64,000 bases of DNA, from NCBI RefSeq assembly GCF_001895045.1, contig NZ_BDAM01000011.1, positions 186,001-250,000 of the forward strand. The letters are read 5' to 3'. This document shows, one piece after another, positions 1-7,733 of this stretch (position 1 is its first letter; each line of letters begins with the position of its first letter). This DNA is from Rhodococcus coprophilus NBRC 100603. Lineage in GTDB: Bacteria; Actinomycetota; Actinomycetes; Mycobacteriales; Mycobacteriaceae. Below the pieces are notes generated by a model. That model was not told the origin of the DNA. It worked only from the letters and a program-made list of their open reading frames with translations, and searched no databases. The translations under genes and the position numbers were made by a program.

Positions 1-99
1 CAACGCGAAAAGCGGAACGTAGTCCTGTTCGGGAACCCCATCCGGGTAACCCGCGCGGAGCCACTCCACGATGGATGTGAGGAACGGCGGAAGAATCAT
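1..99 (-). CDS. DUF3349 family protein (partial, C-terminus off the window)
   Basis: The minus-strand reading frame from ATG at 99 runs off the left edge and gives 33 residues beginning MILPPFLTSIVEWLRAGYPD. This N-terminus matches my recollection of the small actinobacterial DUF3349 family, whose Mycobacterium tuberculosis member Rv0543c also sits just downstream of the Rv0544c/pitA pair. A modest purine-rich stretch (GAGCAGG) precedes the ATG. The function is unknown. The family call rests on the N-terminus and synteny only. Confidence 0.75.
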   Translation of the reverse strand, partial: MILPPFLTSIVEWLRAGYPDGVPEQDYVPLFAL

Positions 100-216
100 C
101 GCGACCTGCTCGGCAGGCCGCCGTGCATCGCGCAGGACCGGGCACGACGCGTGAGGACCGTGTTCGGGGTCACTGCACTCCTTCCAGCCGAAACCCTGCG
201 ACGAGGGAACGCGACG

Positions 217-480
217 TCAGAAAACGTGGATACCGAAGGTGCCCGACAGGAAGTCTGCGGTCAGAAGCAGGATCCCGCAGATGACGGCGATGGCCACGAC
301 TGCGAAGCACACGACCGCGCCCGCGATACCGAGGGGTTGCAGCGCACTCTCGTCCGACGAACGGCCGGCGTGCAGCGACCGCACGCCGAGCGCGAAGAGC
401 GACGGCAGCCCGGCCCCGAGGACGAGCCCGACGAGCACTACCTGCCACAGCGAATCCAAGGTGTGGGTCAGCAGGTTCAC
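217..480 (-). CDS. small two-helix membrane protein, Rv0544c-like
   Basis: An 87-residue protein with two hydrophobic segments at about residues 12-33 and 51-75, joined by a short polar loop (HAGRSSDES). The GTG start at 480 overlaps the pitA stop as GTGA, so the two genes are translationally coupled and probably co-transcribed. The same small gene follows pitA in mycobacteria (Rv0544c). It has no catalytic motif, and its role is unknown. An accessory subunit of the phosphate permease is possible but only inferred from coupling. Confidence 0.75.
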   Translation of the reverse strand: MNLLTHTLDSLWQVVLVGLVLGAGLPSLFALGVRSLHAGRSSDESALQPLGIAGAVVCFAVVAIAVICGILLLTADFLSGTFGIHVF

Positions 481-1658
481 GGGCGGCCTTCCTGGACGAC
501 GGGTTCGGGGGTGGTTCCGGCGGGGACCAGCGAACCGTCCCACTCCGCCGTCACGTTGGAGGCGTCGACCGGTTCCTTGCGCGAGCGCAGCCACATGTAG
601 AGCGACAGTCCGCACAGCAGCGTGAAGACCACGAGAACGCCCGCGAGGCCCCCGATGACGTGGGCGAGCGCCCAGCACAGGGCGCCGACGAGCGCGGCAC
701 TCGGGAGCGTGATCAGCCACGCGACGACCATGCGGCCGGCGACGCCCCAGCGCACCTCGGCGCCCTTGGTACCGAGGCCGGTGCCGAGGATCGAGCCGGT
801 GGCGACGTGGGTGGTGGACAGCGGGAGGCCGAAGTGGCTGGACGTCAGAATGATCGCCGCCGACGAGGATTCGGCCGCGAGCCCCTGGGTCGGGGCGATC
901 TCGACGAGTCCCTTGCCGAGGGTCCGGATGATGCGCCAGCCGCCCAGGTAGGTGCCGAGCGCGATGGCGACCGCGCAGGCGAACTTCACCCAGAACGGCA
1001 TTTCGGTGTCCGCGGTGATGCTGCCGTGGGCGACGAGCGCCAGGAAGATCACCCCCATCGTCTTCTGGGCGTCGTTGGTGCCGTGCGCGAGCGAGAGCAG
1101 CGACGCGGTGCCGATCTGCCCCAGCCGGAATCCGCGGTCGCGGCGTTCCTCGGAGATCTCACGGGTGAGCCGGCGCATCGACCAGGTGCCGACGGTGGCG
1201 ACGAGAGCCGCGATGACGGGAGCGAGGAGGGCAGGGAGGAGAACCTTGCCGAGAACGCCGTCCCACACCACGCCCTGCACGCCGATGGACGCGAGCGCGG
1301 CGCCGACGAGGCCGCCGAACAGCGCGTGCGACGAACTGGACGGAAGACCGAAGAGCCAGGTCGCGATGTTCCAGAGGATGCCGCCGACAAGACCGGCGAA
1401 GACGATCAGCAGAAGGTCCTCACCGCCGACGGTTCCCAGATCGACGACGCCTTTTGCGACGGTGGCCGCGACTTCGACGGAGAGGAACGCACCGATCAGA
1501 TTGAGGACCGCCGACAGTGCGACGGCCGCCTTCGGCTTCAACGCTCCGGTGGCGATGGACGTGGCCATTGCGTTGCCGGTGTCGTGGAAGCCGTTCGTGA
1601 AATCGAATGCGAGGGCAGTGACGACCACTACCAGTAGGACAACGAACTCTGCGGTCAC
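477..1658 (-). CDS. pitA: low-affinity inorganic phosphate transporter PitA
   Basis: A 393-residue inner-membrane permease of the PiT family, which moves metal-phosphate with protons. The two PiT signatures are visible: GFHDTGNA near residue 23 and AHGTNDAQKTMG in the middle, followed by STTHVATGSILG in the C-terminal half. About ten hydrophobic segments surround a charged cytoplasmic loop (MRRLTREISEERRDR). I chose the GTG at 1658 because GGAAGA lies just upstream and the first helix begins there. An in-frame extension to 1721 has no ribosome-binding site. The following small membrane gene is coupled to it. Confidence 0.93.
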   Translation of the reverse strand: MTAEFVVLLVVVVTALAFDFTNGFHDTGNAMATSIATGALKPKAAVALSAVLNLIGAFLSVEVAATVAKGVVDLGTVGGEDLLLIVFAGLVGGILWNIATWLFGLPSSSSHALFGGLVGAALASIGVQGVVWDGVLGKVLLPALLAPVIAALVATVGTWSMRRLTREISEERRDRGFRLGQIGTASLLSLAHGTNDAQKTMGVIFLALVAHGSITADTEMPFWVKFACAVAIALGTYLGGWRIIRTLGKGLVEIAPTQGLAAESSSAAIILTSSHFGLPLSTTHVATGSILGTGLGTKGAEVRWGVAGRMVVAWLITLPSAALVGALCWALAHVIGGLAGVLVVFTLLCGLSLYMWLRSRKEPVDASNVTAEWDGSLVPAGTTPEPVVQEGRP

Positions 1659-1787
1659 GTCTTCCAATTGTGGGGTAGCGGGCACGTGAAAGTACAGCGA
1701 CGGCCGGGTGAATGCGGACACCCGGCGGTGACCACGTGCAAGGAGGGCGGTATCCGGCCCGACGATGTGGTCAAGATCACCCGTAGT

Positions 1788-2192
1788 TCAGGTTTGATCG
1801 GAGCCGGAAGGCTTGCGGAGGTCGCGTCGGAGGGGATGTTCCGCTGGAATCTGCACGAGCACGATGGGCACACCATCCGGGTCCTCGATCCACAGTTCGT
1901 GCAGACCCCACGGCTCCTCGCGCGCCTCCCGGACGATCGGCACACCGTCGCGGGTCAGTTCGGCCTCGCACTCGTACACGTCGCGGACCTGGAGCCACAG
2001 CGCGCCCTGGAACGTCTGGTCCACGTCGTCGCGGCCGTGTGCGGCGATCTCGATCAGCGACTGGCCGGCGAAGAACACCGTGCCGGCGGCGTACTCCCGC
2101 GCGACGGCAAGGCCGAGTTGCCTGCCGTAGAACTCCAGCGCGGCCGCGTAGTCGCGAGGTCGAAGAATCGTGCGGCTACTGAGTATCTCCAC
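1788..2192 (-). CDS. VOC/glyoxalase-family protein, Rv0546c-like
   Basis: A 134-residue single vicinal-oxygen-chelate domain, with the typical pattern of an early strand and helix (FYGRQLGLAV), a middle ALWLQVRDV strand and a closing LWIEDPDGVPIVLVQ strand, the last being the usual glyoxalase/bleomycin-resistance C-terminal motif. The GTG start at 2192 is preceded by GGAAGG. Its substrate cannot be read from sequence. The position next to pitA and menB is conserved with mycobacteria. The 129 bp between it and pitA hold no gene. Confidence 0.8.
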   Translation of the reverse strand: MEILSSRTILRPRDYAAALEFYGRQLGLAVAREYAAGTVFFAGQSLIEIAAHGRDDVDQTFQGALWLQVRDVYECEAELTRDGVPIVREAREEPWGLHELWIEDPDGVPIVLVQIPAEHPLRRDLRKPSGSDQT

Positions 2193-2477
2193 GTCGGAAG
2201 CCTTCCTGTCGGTGATGCGTCGTCTCGCGCCGAATCCTGCCGGGCGTCGTCTGCCACCGGCGATGGTACGGCTGCCTCCACTGTCCCGGATCGGGCTCGT
2301 TCGAGGGGTCAGCGCCGAGGTGTGGTGCATTGCACACCCCGTGGCGGTAACGGGGGCGGGGTGTTTGGCGAACCGACAAACGGGACATCATGTCCGCAGG
2401 TGCAGTGCGGTGCCCACAGGGCCCGGCAGAGCAACCGCAAGCTACGACCGTTACCGGGACGACCCCAGGAGAGAGCC
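2193..2477. other. divergent intergenic region, no gene seen
   Basis: This 285-bp gap separates the VOC gene from the divergent DUF4193 gene. It contains a 13-bp palindrome, GGACAT-C-ATGTCC at 2383-2395, and an imperfect inverted repeat around 2317-2340 (GGTGTGGTGCA/TTGCACACC). I could not assign a clear promoter or an RNA gene. Confidence 0.5.
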
Positions 2478-2756
2478 ATGAAGACCGACTACGACTCCCC
2501 GCGCACCACAGACGTCCTCGGAGCAGGAACCGTCCTCGACGAGTTGGCGCTCACACCCACCCAGAAAGCCGATGCGGACGAGGCCGAGATTCTCGAGTCG
2601 TTCGATCTGCCCGGCGCCGACCTGTCCGGCGAAGAACTGACCGTCCGCGTACTGCCGAAGCAATCCGACGAGTTCACCTGCATGAGCTGCTTCCTCGTTC
2701 AGCACTACAGCCGGAAGGCGCCCGGCACCGGCGAATACTGCCGCGATTGCGCCTGA
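2478..2756 (+). CDS. DUF4193 family zinc-ribbon-like protein
   Basis: A 92-residue acidic protein ending in two CxxC pairs (CMSC near residue 68 and CRDC near residue 88), which suggests a structural zinc site. The central LPGADLSGEEL and the VLPKQSDEFTC stretch match the actinobacterial DUF4193 family as I know it. The ATG at 2478 has AGGAGAGAG seven bases upstream. The function is unknown. Family members are often miscalled dUTPase, but no dUTPase motif is present. Confidence 0.82.
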   Translation: MKTDYDSPRTTDVLGAGTVLDELALTPTQKADADEAEILESFDLPGADLSGEELTVRVLPKQSDEFTCMSCFLVQHYSRKAPGTGEYCRDCA

Positions 2757-2782
2757 TCGCATAACGGTCCCTGGAACGGACA

Positions 2783-2820
2783 CGAGGCGGGCACTTCCCG
2801 AACAGGGGGTGCCCGCCTCG
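2783..2820. terminator. intrinsic terminator shared by convergent genes
   Basis: A perfect 12-bp GC-rich stem (CGAGGCGGGCAC at 2783-2794 pairing with 2809-2820) with a 14-base loop, placed between the DUF4193 gene and the convergent menB. The following T-tract is weak, as is usual in actinobacteria. Confidence 0.8.
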
Positions 2821-2846
2821 CGTCTTTGCTCCAGTAGTACTGGGGT

Positions 2847-3740
2847 CTAGTAGTACCAGGGGTACGGGGACCAGTCCGGATCGCGCTTCTCGAGGAAGCT
2901 GTCGCGGCCCTCGACCGCCTCGTCCGTCATGTATGCAAGGCGGGTAGCCTCGCCCGCGAACAACTGCTGGCCGACGAGACCGTCGTCGGCGAGGTTGAAC
3001 GCGTACTTGAGCATGCGCTGTGCCTGGGGCGACTTGCCGTTGATCTTCTCCGCCCATTCCAGCGCGACGGTCTCGAGCTCGTCGTGCGCGACCACCCGGT
3101 TGACCGCACCCATGTGGTGCATGTCGTCGGCAGAGTAGGTGTCGCCGAGGAAGAAGATCTCGCGGGCGAACTTCTGCCCGACCATCTTCGCGAGGTAAGC
3201 GCTGCCGTAACCACCGTCGAAGCTGCCCACGTCGGCGTCGGTCTGCTTGAAACGCGCGTGCTCGCGCGACGCCAGGGTCAGGTCGCACGTGACGTGCAGG
3301 CTGTGACCACCGCCGGCGGCCCACCCGTTGACGAGCGCGATCACGACCTTGGGCATGAAACGGATCAGGCGCTGCACCTCGAGGATGTGGAGCCTGCCCG
3401 CGCGGGCCTTGTCGACGGTGTCCGCGGTCTCGCCGGTCGCGTACTGATAGCCGCTGCGTCCGCGGATGCGCTGATCTCCGCCGGAGCAGAACGCCCATCC
3501 GCCGTCCTTGGGACTCGGGCCGTTGCCCGTCAGCAGGACGACACCGACGTCCGACGTCATCCGCGCATGATCGAGCGCACGATAGAGCTCGTCCACGGTG
3601 TGCGGCCGGAAGGCGTTGCGTACCTCCGGCCTGTCGAACGCGACACGGACGGTGCCCTGCGTGACATGACGGTGGTAGGTGATGTCGGTCAGGTTCTCGA
3701 ACCCGGGAACCGGGCGCCACAACTGGGAATCGAAGGTCAC
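2847..3740 (-). CDS. menB: 1,4-dihydroxy-2-naphthoyl-CoA synthase MenB
   Basis: A 297-residue crotonase-fold enzyme that closes the second ring of the menaquinone naphthoate nucleus from o-succinylbenzoyl-CoA. Visible family features are the GGDQRIRGRSGYQY loop, the oxyanion-hole NGWAAGGGHS, and the VGSFDGGYGSAYLA segment whose Asp corresponds to the catalytic Asp of the mycobacterial enzyme. The sequence matches M. tuberculosis MenB nearly end to end apart from a shorter N-terminus. The GTG at 3740 is the likely start. TATGGT lies six bases upstream, so the mRNA may be leaderless. Confidence 0.95.
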   Translation of the reverse strand: MTFDSQLWRPVPGFENLTDITYHRHVTQGTVRVAFDRPEVRNAFRPHTVDELYRALDHARMTSDVGVVLLTGNGPSPKDGGWAFCSGGDQRIRGRSGYQYATGETADTVDKARAGRLHILEVQRLIRFMPKVVIALVNGWAAGGGHSLHVTCDLTLASREHARFKQTDADVGSFDGGYGSAYLAKMVGQKFAREIFFLGDTYSADDMHHMGAVNRVVAHDELETVALEWAEKINGKSPQAQRMLKYAFNLADDGLVGQQLFAGEATRLAYMTDEAVEGRDSFLEKRDPDWSPYPWYY

Positions 3741-3790
3741 GTCGTCACCATAGAGGCCCGTGCCGACGCACGCCGGGACCGCGGGGCGGA

Positions 3791-3796
3791 TAACGT
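3791..3796 (+). promoter_or_regulatory. -10 element of a probable leaderless promoter (thioesterase-menC)
   Basis: TAACGT lies exactly seven bases before the ATG at 3804, and no Shine-Dalgarno sequence is present. This spacing puts the transcription start on the initiation codon. No convincing -35 element is visible. Confidence 0.45.
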
Positions 3797-3803
3797 GCAT
3801 CAC

Positions 3804-4487
3804 ATGAGCGAGCAGACCGGCGCCGACGCCGCCCGAAACGTCAGCGCCGACCGAGAGATCAGCGCCGACGGGGCAGGGGACGACTACGAACACCACGGAG
3901 GCTTCCCGGTCTACGAACCGGTGAAGGCCGGGCCGAACTACGGCACCTTCGTCGAAACGTTCCGTCGCCTCCAGGACCTCATGGTCTCGACCCACGCTCC
4001 CGACGACGTGATCGACCGGGCGATCGAGCAGACCGAGGCGCTCGTCGAGCTCCTCGCGCCGTACGAGGTGCCCGAGGGGAGGTCGCCGGCGGGCTTCAAC
4101 GTCGAGCTGCCCGGTCGGGGCAGTGCGTTGCTGCTGCCGTGGAAGATCGAGAAGTTCGGCGAGGACGGGGTACGCGAGCGCGGCATGTTCCGTCGTTATC
4201 ACCTCGGCGGGAACGGCGCCGCCCACGGTGGCACGCTGCCGCTGCTGTTCGACGACCTGTTCGGCATGGTCATCCACGCCAACGGCCGCCCGATCGCGCG
4301 CACCGGATACCTCCACGTCAACTACCGCAAGATCACCCCGATCGAAACGGAACTCGTGGTCGACGGATGGGTCGACCGGGTCGAGGGACGCAAGGCCTAC
4401 TGCAAGGCCGAACTCCGCGACCTCGACGGCAATCTCCTCGCCGACTCCGAGGCCCTGATGATCCAGCTTCTGCCCGGCCAGCAGTGA
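3804..4487 (+). CDS. PaaI-family hotdog acyl-CoA thioesterase, candidate DHNA-CoA thioesterase
   Basis: A 227-residue protein with a disordered acidic N-terminus of about 30 residues and a C-terminal hotdog domain. The conserved PaaI-type segment HLGGNGAAHGGTLPLLFDDL holds the usual glycine-rich helix start and acidic residue. The gene is divergent from menB and its stop overlaps the menC start (GTGA), so it is coupled to menaquinone synthesis. A DHNA-CoA hydrolase (MenI role) is the missing step after MenB, and context makes this a good candidate. Sequence alone does not fix the substrate. The start could also be the GTG at 3795. Confidence 0.78.
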   Translation: MSEQTGADAARNVSADREISADGAGDDYEHHGGFPVYEPVKAGPNYGTFVETFRRLQDLMVSTHAPDDVIDRAIEQTEALVELLAPYEVPEGRSPAGFNVELPGRGSALLLPWKIEKFGEDGVRERGMFRRYHLGGNGAAHGGTLPLLFDDLFGMVIHANGRPIARTGYLHVNYRKITPIETELVVDGWVDRVEGRKAYCKAELRDLDGNLLADSEALMIQLLPGQQ

Positions 4488-5467
4488 CCGCTGCGGCCCT
4501 CCCGTCCGTCGACGAGCTTCTCGAGAGCGCCGTCGTCGTCTCGCTGCCCATGCGGGTGCGCTTCCGGGGCATCACCCGGCGTGAGGTTCTGCTGGTGCGC
4601 GGGCCGGCCGGCTGGGGAGAGTTCGGGGCGTTCCCCGAATACGAGGACGACGAGGCTGCGCACTGGCTGCGATCGGCGATCGAAGCGGCATGGGCCGGCT
4701 TCCCTCCGGCGCTCCGGTCGGTGGTCCCCGTCAACGCGACCGTCCCGGCAGTCGGTCCCGACCGTGTTCCCGACGTGCTCGCCCGGTTTCCCGGCGCACG
4801 GACCGCAAAGGTGAAGGTCGCCGAACCCGGCCAGGATCTCGCCCAGGACCTCGCGCGGGTGAGGGCGGTGCGCGAACTGGTGCCTGTGGTCCGCGTGGAC
4901 GCCAACGGTGGATGGACCGTCGATGAGGCTGTCACCGCCCTGACCGCTCTCGCCGCGGACGCACCGCTCGAGTACGCCGAACAACCGTGTGCGACCGTGC
5001 CCGAACTCGTCGCCGTCCGGAAGCGGTTACCCGACGTGCGCATCGCCGCGGACGAGAGCATCCGCAGAGCCGAGGACCCGATGCGCGTCGTGCGTGCCGG
5101 TGGAGCGGACGTCGCCGTGGTCAAGGTCGCTCCGCTCGGTGGGGTGCGGCCGCTGCTGGCACTGGCCGACGAACTCGCAGCTCAGGGGGTCGAAGTGGTG
5201 GTTTCGAGTGCTCTCGACTCGGCGGTAGGGATGAGCGCCGGACTCGCTGCGGCAGCCGCTCTGCCTCAATTGCCGTTCGCATGCGGCCTCGGTACCGGGG
5301 GCTTCTTCACGGACGATGTCGCGGTGCCGCGCCGCATGTCCGGAGGCGCACTGGCAGTGGGTGCGGTTGCCCCGGAACCCGAGATGCTCGACGCGGTCCG
5401 GGCCGCCCCGGACCGTGCGCTGTGGTGGTTCGAGCGACTGAGACGGTGCCGTGCACTGCTTGGCTGA
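4484..5467 (+). CDS. menC: o-succinylbenzoate synthase MenC
   Basis: A 327-residue enolase-superfamily enzyme that dehydrates SHCHC to o-succinylbenzoate. The barrel motifs are in order: the KVK pair (AKVKVAEPG), the metal-binding Asp in VRVDANGGW, Glu in YAEQPC, the ADES site, and the second catalytic Lys in VAVVKVAPLGG. The GTG start overlaps the preceding thioesterase stop by four bases. Length and order match the short actinobacterial MenC type. Confidence 0.92.
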   Translation: MTAAALPSVDELLESAVVVSLPMRVRFRGITRREVLLVRGPAGWGEFGAFPEYEDDEAAHWLRSAIEAAWAGFPPALRSVVPVNATVPAVGPDRVPDVLARFPGARTAKVKVAEPGQDLAQDLARVRAVRELVPVVRVDANGGWTVDEAVTALTALAADAPLEYAEQPCATVPELVAVRKRLPDVRIAADESIRRAEDPMRVVRAGGADVAVVKVAPLGGVRPLLALADELAAQGVEVVVSSALDSAVGMSAGLAAAAALPQLPFACGLGTGGFFTDDVAVPRRMSGGALAVGAVAPEPEMLDAVRAAPDRALWWFERLRRCRALLG

Positions 5468-5553
5468 ACGCCGAGTATGTACCAGCTACAGAGTCGTATA
5501 TCGTTCCCCCAGTCCCAACAGTCCCAAGTGTCACATTTACGGAGGCAGTGAAA

Positions 5554-5994
5554 GTGGTTGCAGCTCTGCACGATGCTCTGCTCGGACCTGACAAGTTTCC
5601 GGCGGTCAAGACCGACGTCGAAGCTCTGATCGACGCAGAAGTGTCGGACAAGAAGGGTGCCTCGGGCCTCGCCCTCAAGGGTGGGTACGCCGCAGTGAAG
5701 AAGGTCGGCCCCTCCGTCGTGCCCAGCGCGATCGAGAGCCTGCTGCCCGACTTCGTCGAGCGGCTCCAGCCGTTCTGGAACGAGTACGCCGGTGCCGGTT
5801 CGTTCGCCGACTTCCTCACCGCTCGCGGTGACGCGGTCGCCGACGCGCTGCTCGGAGTGACCGACGAGAAGATCGCCGGCTCGTCCAAGACCGCCGTGAA
5901 GAAGGTCTACGACTCGCTGCGTCCTTCGGCCAAGAAGCACGTCATCGAGGCTCTGCCCCGCCTGGGCGACCTCGTCCAGAAGCACGCGGGCTGA
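5554..5994 (+). CDS. DUF6918 family protein
   Basis: A 146-residue soluble, helix-rich protein with the segments DVEALIDAEVSDKKGASG and YAAVKKVGPSVVP and a LLPDFVERLQPFW core. These resemble an actinobacterial family I know as DUF6918, which has no assigned function. The GTG at 5554 is preferred because GGAGG at 5541-5545 is eight bases upstream. The GTG at 5548 is too close to it. It lies downstream of menC after an 86-bp gap, so co-transcription is possible but not shown. Confidence 0.75.
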   Translation: MVAALHDALLGPDKFPAVKTDVEALIDAEVSDKKGASGLALKGGYAAVKKVGPSVVPSAIESLLPDFVERLQPFWNEYAGAGSFADFLTARGDAVADALLGVTDEKIAGSSKTAVKKVYDSLRPSAKKHVIEALPRLGDLVQKHAG

Positions 5995-6024
5995 CCGGCT
6001 CGCACTTTTTGCGGACGACCCGAC

Positions 6025-6080
6025 GAACGTCGCGGTGACCACCGGCCCCGGCCGGTCGGCACCGCGACGTTCTGCTTTTC
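6025..6080. terminator. bidirectional terminator with nested stems
   Basis: A 13-bp stem GAACGTCGCGGTG (6025-6037) pairs with 6060-6072 and encloses a second short stem ACCGGC/GCCGGT. It is followed by TGCTTTT. It separates the DUF6918 gene from the convergent siderophore-interacting gene. Confidence 0.82.
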
Positions 6081-6090
6081 GGAGGAACCG

Positions 6091-6954
6091 TCAGTAGACG
6101 GGCTCGCCGTACTTCCAGTAACCCGTGAACGTCACGCGGGTCTTGTCCCAGTTCCGTTCACGCACGAGGTGCCGGCGCATCCCGGTGGCGAGATCGGATT
6201 CACCGGCCACGTACGCGTAGCCCGGTCGGGCGGGCAGAGTCGCCGCTCGCACGGCCTCGATGGCCGGCACTCCCGGTCGCACAGCGGCGTCGGCGCGGAT
6301 CACGGGATGCACCCGCACGTTGGGGCCGGTCGCCAGTTGCTCGGCTGCGAGATCATCTGGATGCGGCACCTCCGCGAACACCTCCACCAACGCCTCCGGA
6401 TCCCCCGACAGCACCGACTCGAGGATTCCCGCGACCGCGGGCAGCGCGCTTTCGTCGGCCACCAGCAACTGCCAGCGCGCACCAGGGTCGGGCACGTAGC
6501 GGATGCCTTCGTCGAGCACACCGACTTCCTCGCCCGGCGTGACGGTGTTCGCCCACGCCGACGCCGGTCCCAGATCTCCGTGTGAGGCGAAGTCGACGTC
6601 GATTTCCGCTGTGTCGCCGAACGATCCGGAACCGGCCGCGCGGAAGCGGCGAAACGTGTAGTTCCGCAGCACGGGCCGCTCGTCGTCGGGGATCACCTGG
6701 TACTCGGGCCACCAGCGGTCGTCCGTAGCCGAGGGCAGCGAGAAAGTTCGTCGGCCGGAAGTGGGAAAGAACATCCGGAACCACTGGTCGTACCCCATCG
6801 GGCTGATGGTCGACACCGCATCGCCACCGAGGGTGACCCGTACGAAGGTCGGACTGATCCGCGCGGTGGCCAGCACGCGGGCGCGCACGACCTCGCGCGT
6901 CGCGGGTTTGACGAGTTTCGTCACCCTGCGCGCTGCCTCGGTTCGTTCGGCCAT
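6091..6954 (-). CDS. siderophore-interacting protein (NAD(P)H-dependent ferric-siderophore reductase family)
   Basis: A 287-residue cytoplasmic flavoprotein of the ViuB/SIP family that releases iron from imported ferric siderophores. The FAD-binding motif RNYTFRRF is in the N-terminal barrel. The NAD(P)H-binding half ends in the family-typical TFTGYWKYGEP tail. The ATG at 6954 follows GGAAGGG. A longer start at 6978 lacks such a site. A 19-bp IdeR/DtxR-like sequence sits directly upstream, which fits iron-repressed expression. It is unrelated to its menaquinone neighbours by function. Confidence 0.88.
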   Translation of the reverse strand: MAERTEAARRVTKLVKPATREVVRARVLATARISPTFVRVTLGGDAVSTISPMGYDQWFRMFFPTSGRRTFSLPSATDDRWWPEYQVIPDDERPVLRNYTFRRFRAAGSGSFGDTAEIDVDFASHGDLGPASAWANTVTPGEEVGVLDEGIRYVPDPGARWQLLVADESALPAVAGILESVLSGDPEALVEVFAEVPHPDDLAAEQLATGPNVRVHPVIRADAAVRPGVPAIEAVRAATLPARPGYAYVAGESDLATGMRRHLVRERNWDKTRVTFTGYWKYGEPVY

Positions 6955-6982
6955 GACCACCCTTCCGGTGCCGCCCATTACT

Positions 6983-7001
6983 GAGCCGACCCTAACCTCA
7001 G
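6983..7001 (-). promoter_or_regulatory. candidate IdeR/DtxR iron box
   Basis: On the minus strand this reads TGAGGTTAGGGTCGGCTCA. By eye it agrees at 13 of 19 positions with the recalled consensus TTAGGTTAGGCTAACCTAA. It is about 30 bp upstream of the SIP start, where iron-dependent repression is expected. Confidence 0.6.
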
Positions 7002-7027
7002 GGCGCGCGCGGTCGTGAAGGGAGGGT

Positions 7028-7615
7028 TCAGCTCGGGCGGTCGAGCAACCGCACCGGGGGAGTCAGTCCCCATTCCGTCCGGCCCAGCCTGCTCAGGGGT
7101 GCGAGGGCCGCGAAATCCGGAAGCCCGTCCTCGGCCAGCACCTCGCTGCGCACCGTCACCGCGACGACATCACCCATGACGACGAAGCTGTCGCCCACTT
7201 CGATCACCCGTCGCAACGTGCATTCGATCGACGCAGGAGAGTCTGCGACGCGCGGAGGACGCACGCGCTCGCTCGGCTCGGCCCGCAGCCCGACCTCGGC
7301 GAACTCGTCGATCTCGCGCGGAAAACTCGCCGAGGACGCGTTGACCTGGTCGATCAACGGAACCGTCGCGATGTTCACCACGAACTCCCCGCTCTCCTCG
7401 ATGTTGCGGAGACTGTCCTTACGACCCACCGACGTGAACTGCACGACCGGCGGAGCGGTGCTCGCCACCGTGAAGAAGCTGTACGGCGCGACATTGGCGA
7501 CCCCGTCCGCCGAGACGGTCGAGACCCACGCGATGGGACGCGGCACGATCGTGGCGGTGAGCAGCCGATAGAAGCGTCCGGGGCTCAGATCTGCGGGGTC
7601 GTAGACGGTGCGCAT
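7028..7615 (-). CDS. flavin reductase-like FMN-binding split-barrel protein
   Basis: A 195-residue protein of the DIM6/NTAB flavin-reductase-like family. The N-terminal FMN-binding segment ([10 protein letters not shown] then [12 protein letters not shown]) and the middle [15 protein letters not shown] are typical. The ATG at 7615 follows GGGGAG. The partner enzyme and substrate cannot be inferred. The gene is divergent from menD and lies 73 bp from the SIP start. Confidence 0.85.
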   Translation of the reverse strand: MRTVYDPADLSPGRFYRLLTATIVPRPIAWVSTVSADGVANVAPYSFFTVASTAPPVVQFTSVGRKDSLRNIEESGEFVVNIATVPLIDQVNASSASFPREIDEFAEVGLRAEPSERVRPPRVADSPASIECTLRRVIEVGDSFVVMGDVVAVTVRSEVLAEDGLPDFAALAPLSRLGRTEWGLTPPVRLLDRPS

Positions 7616-7720
7616 CTCCCCATTGTGGTGGTCATGGACCCCTGGATCGGCGCCGGTCCCGGAACGCGGCGCGCCACGGGGCGGAGCGCGGGGGAGAACC
7701 GGCGTCGCGCCGGGCCGCAC

Positions 7721-7726
7721 TACCCT
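7721..7726 (+). promoter_or_regulatory. -10 element of a probable leaderless menD promoter
   Basis: TACCCT is followed by exactly seven bases and then the menD GTG at 7734. No ribosome-binding site lies in between, so the transcript probably begins at the start codon. Confidence 0.5.
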
Positions 7727-7733
7727 GGACGTC

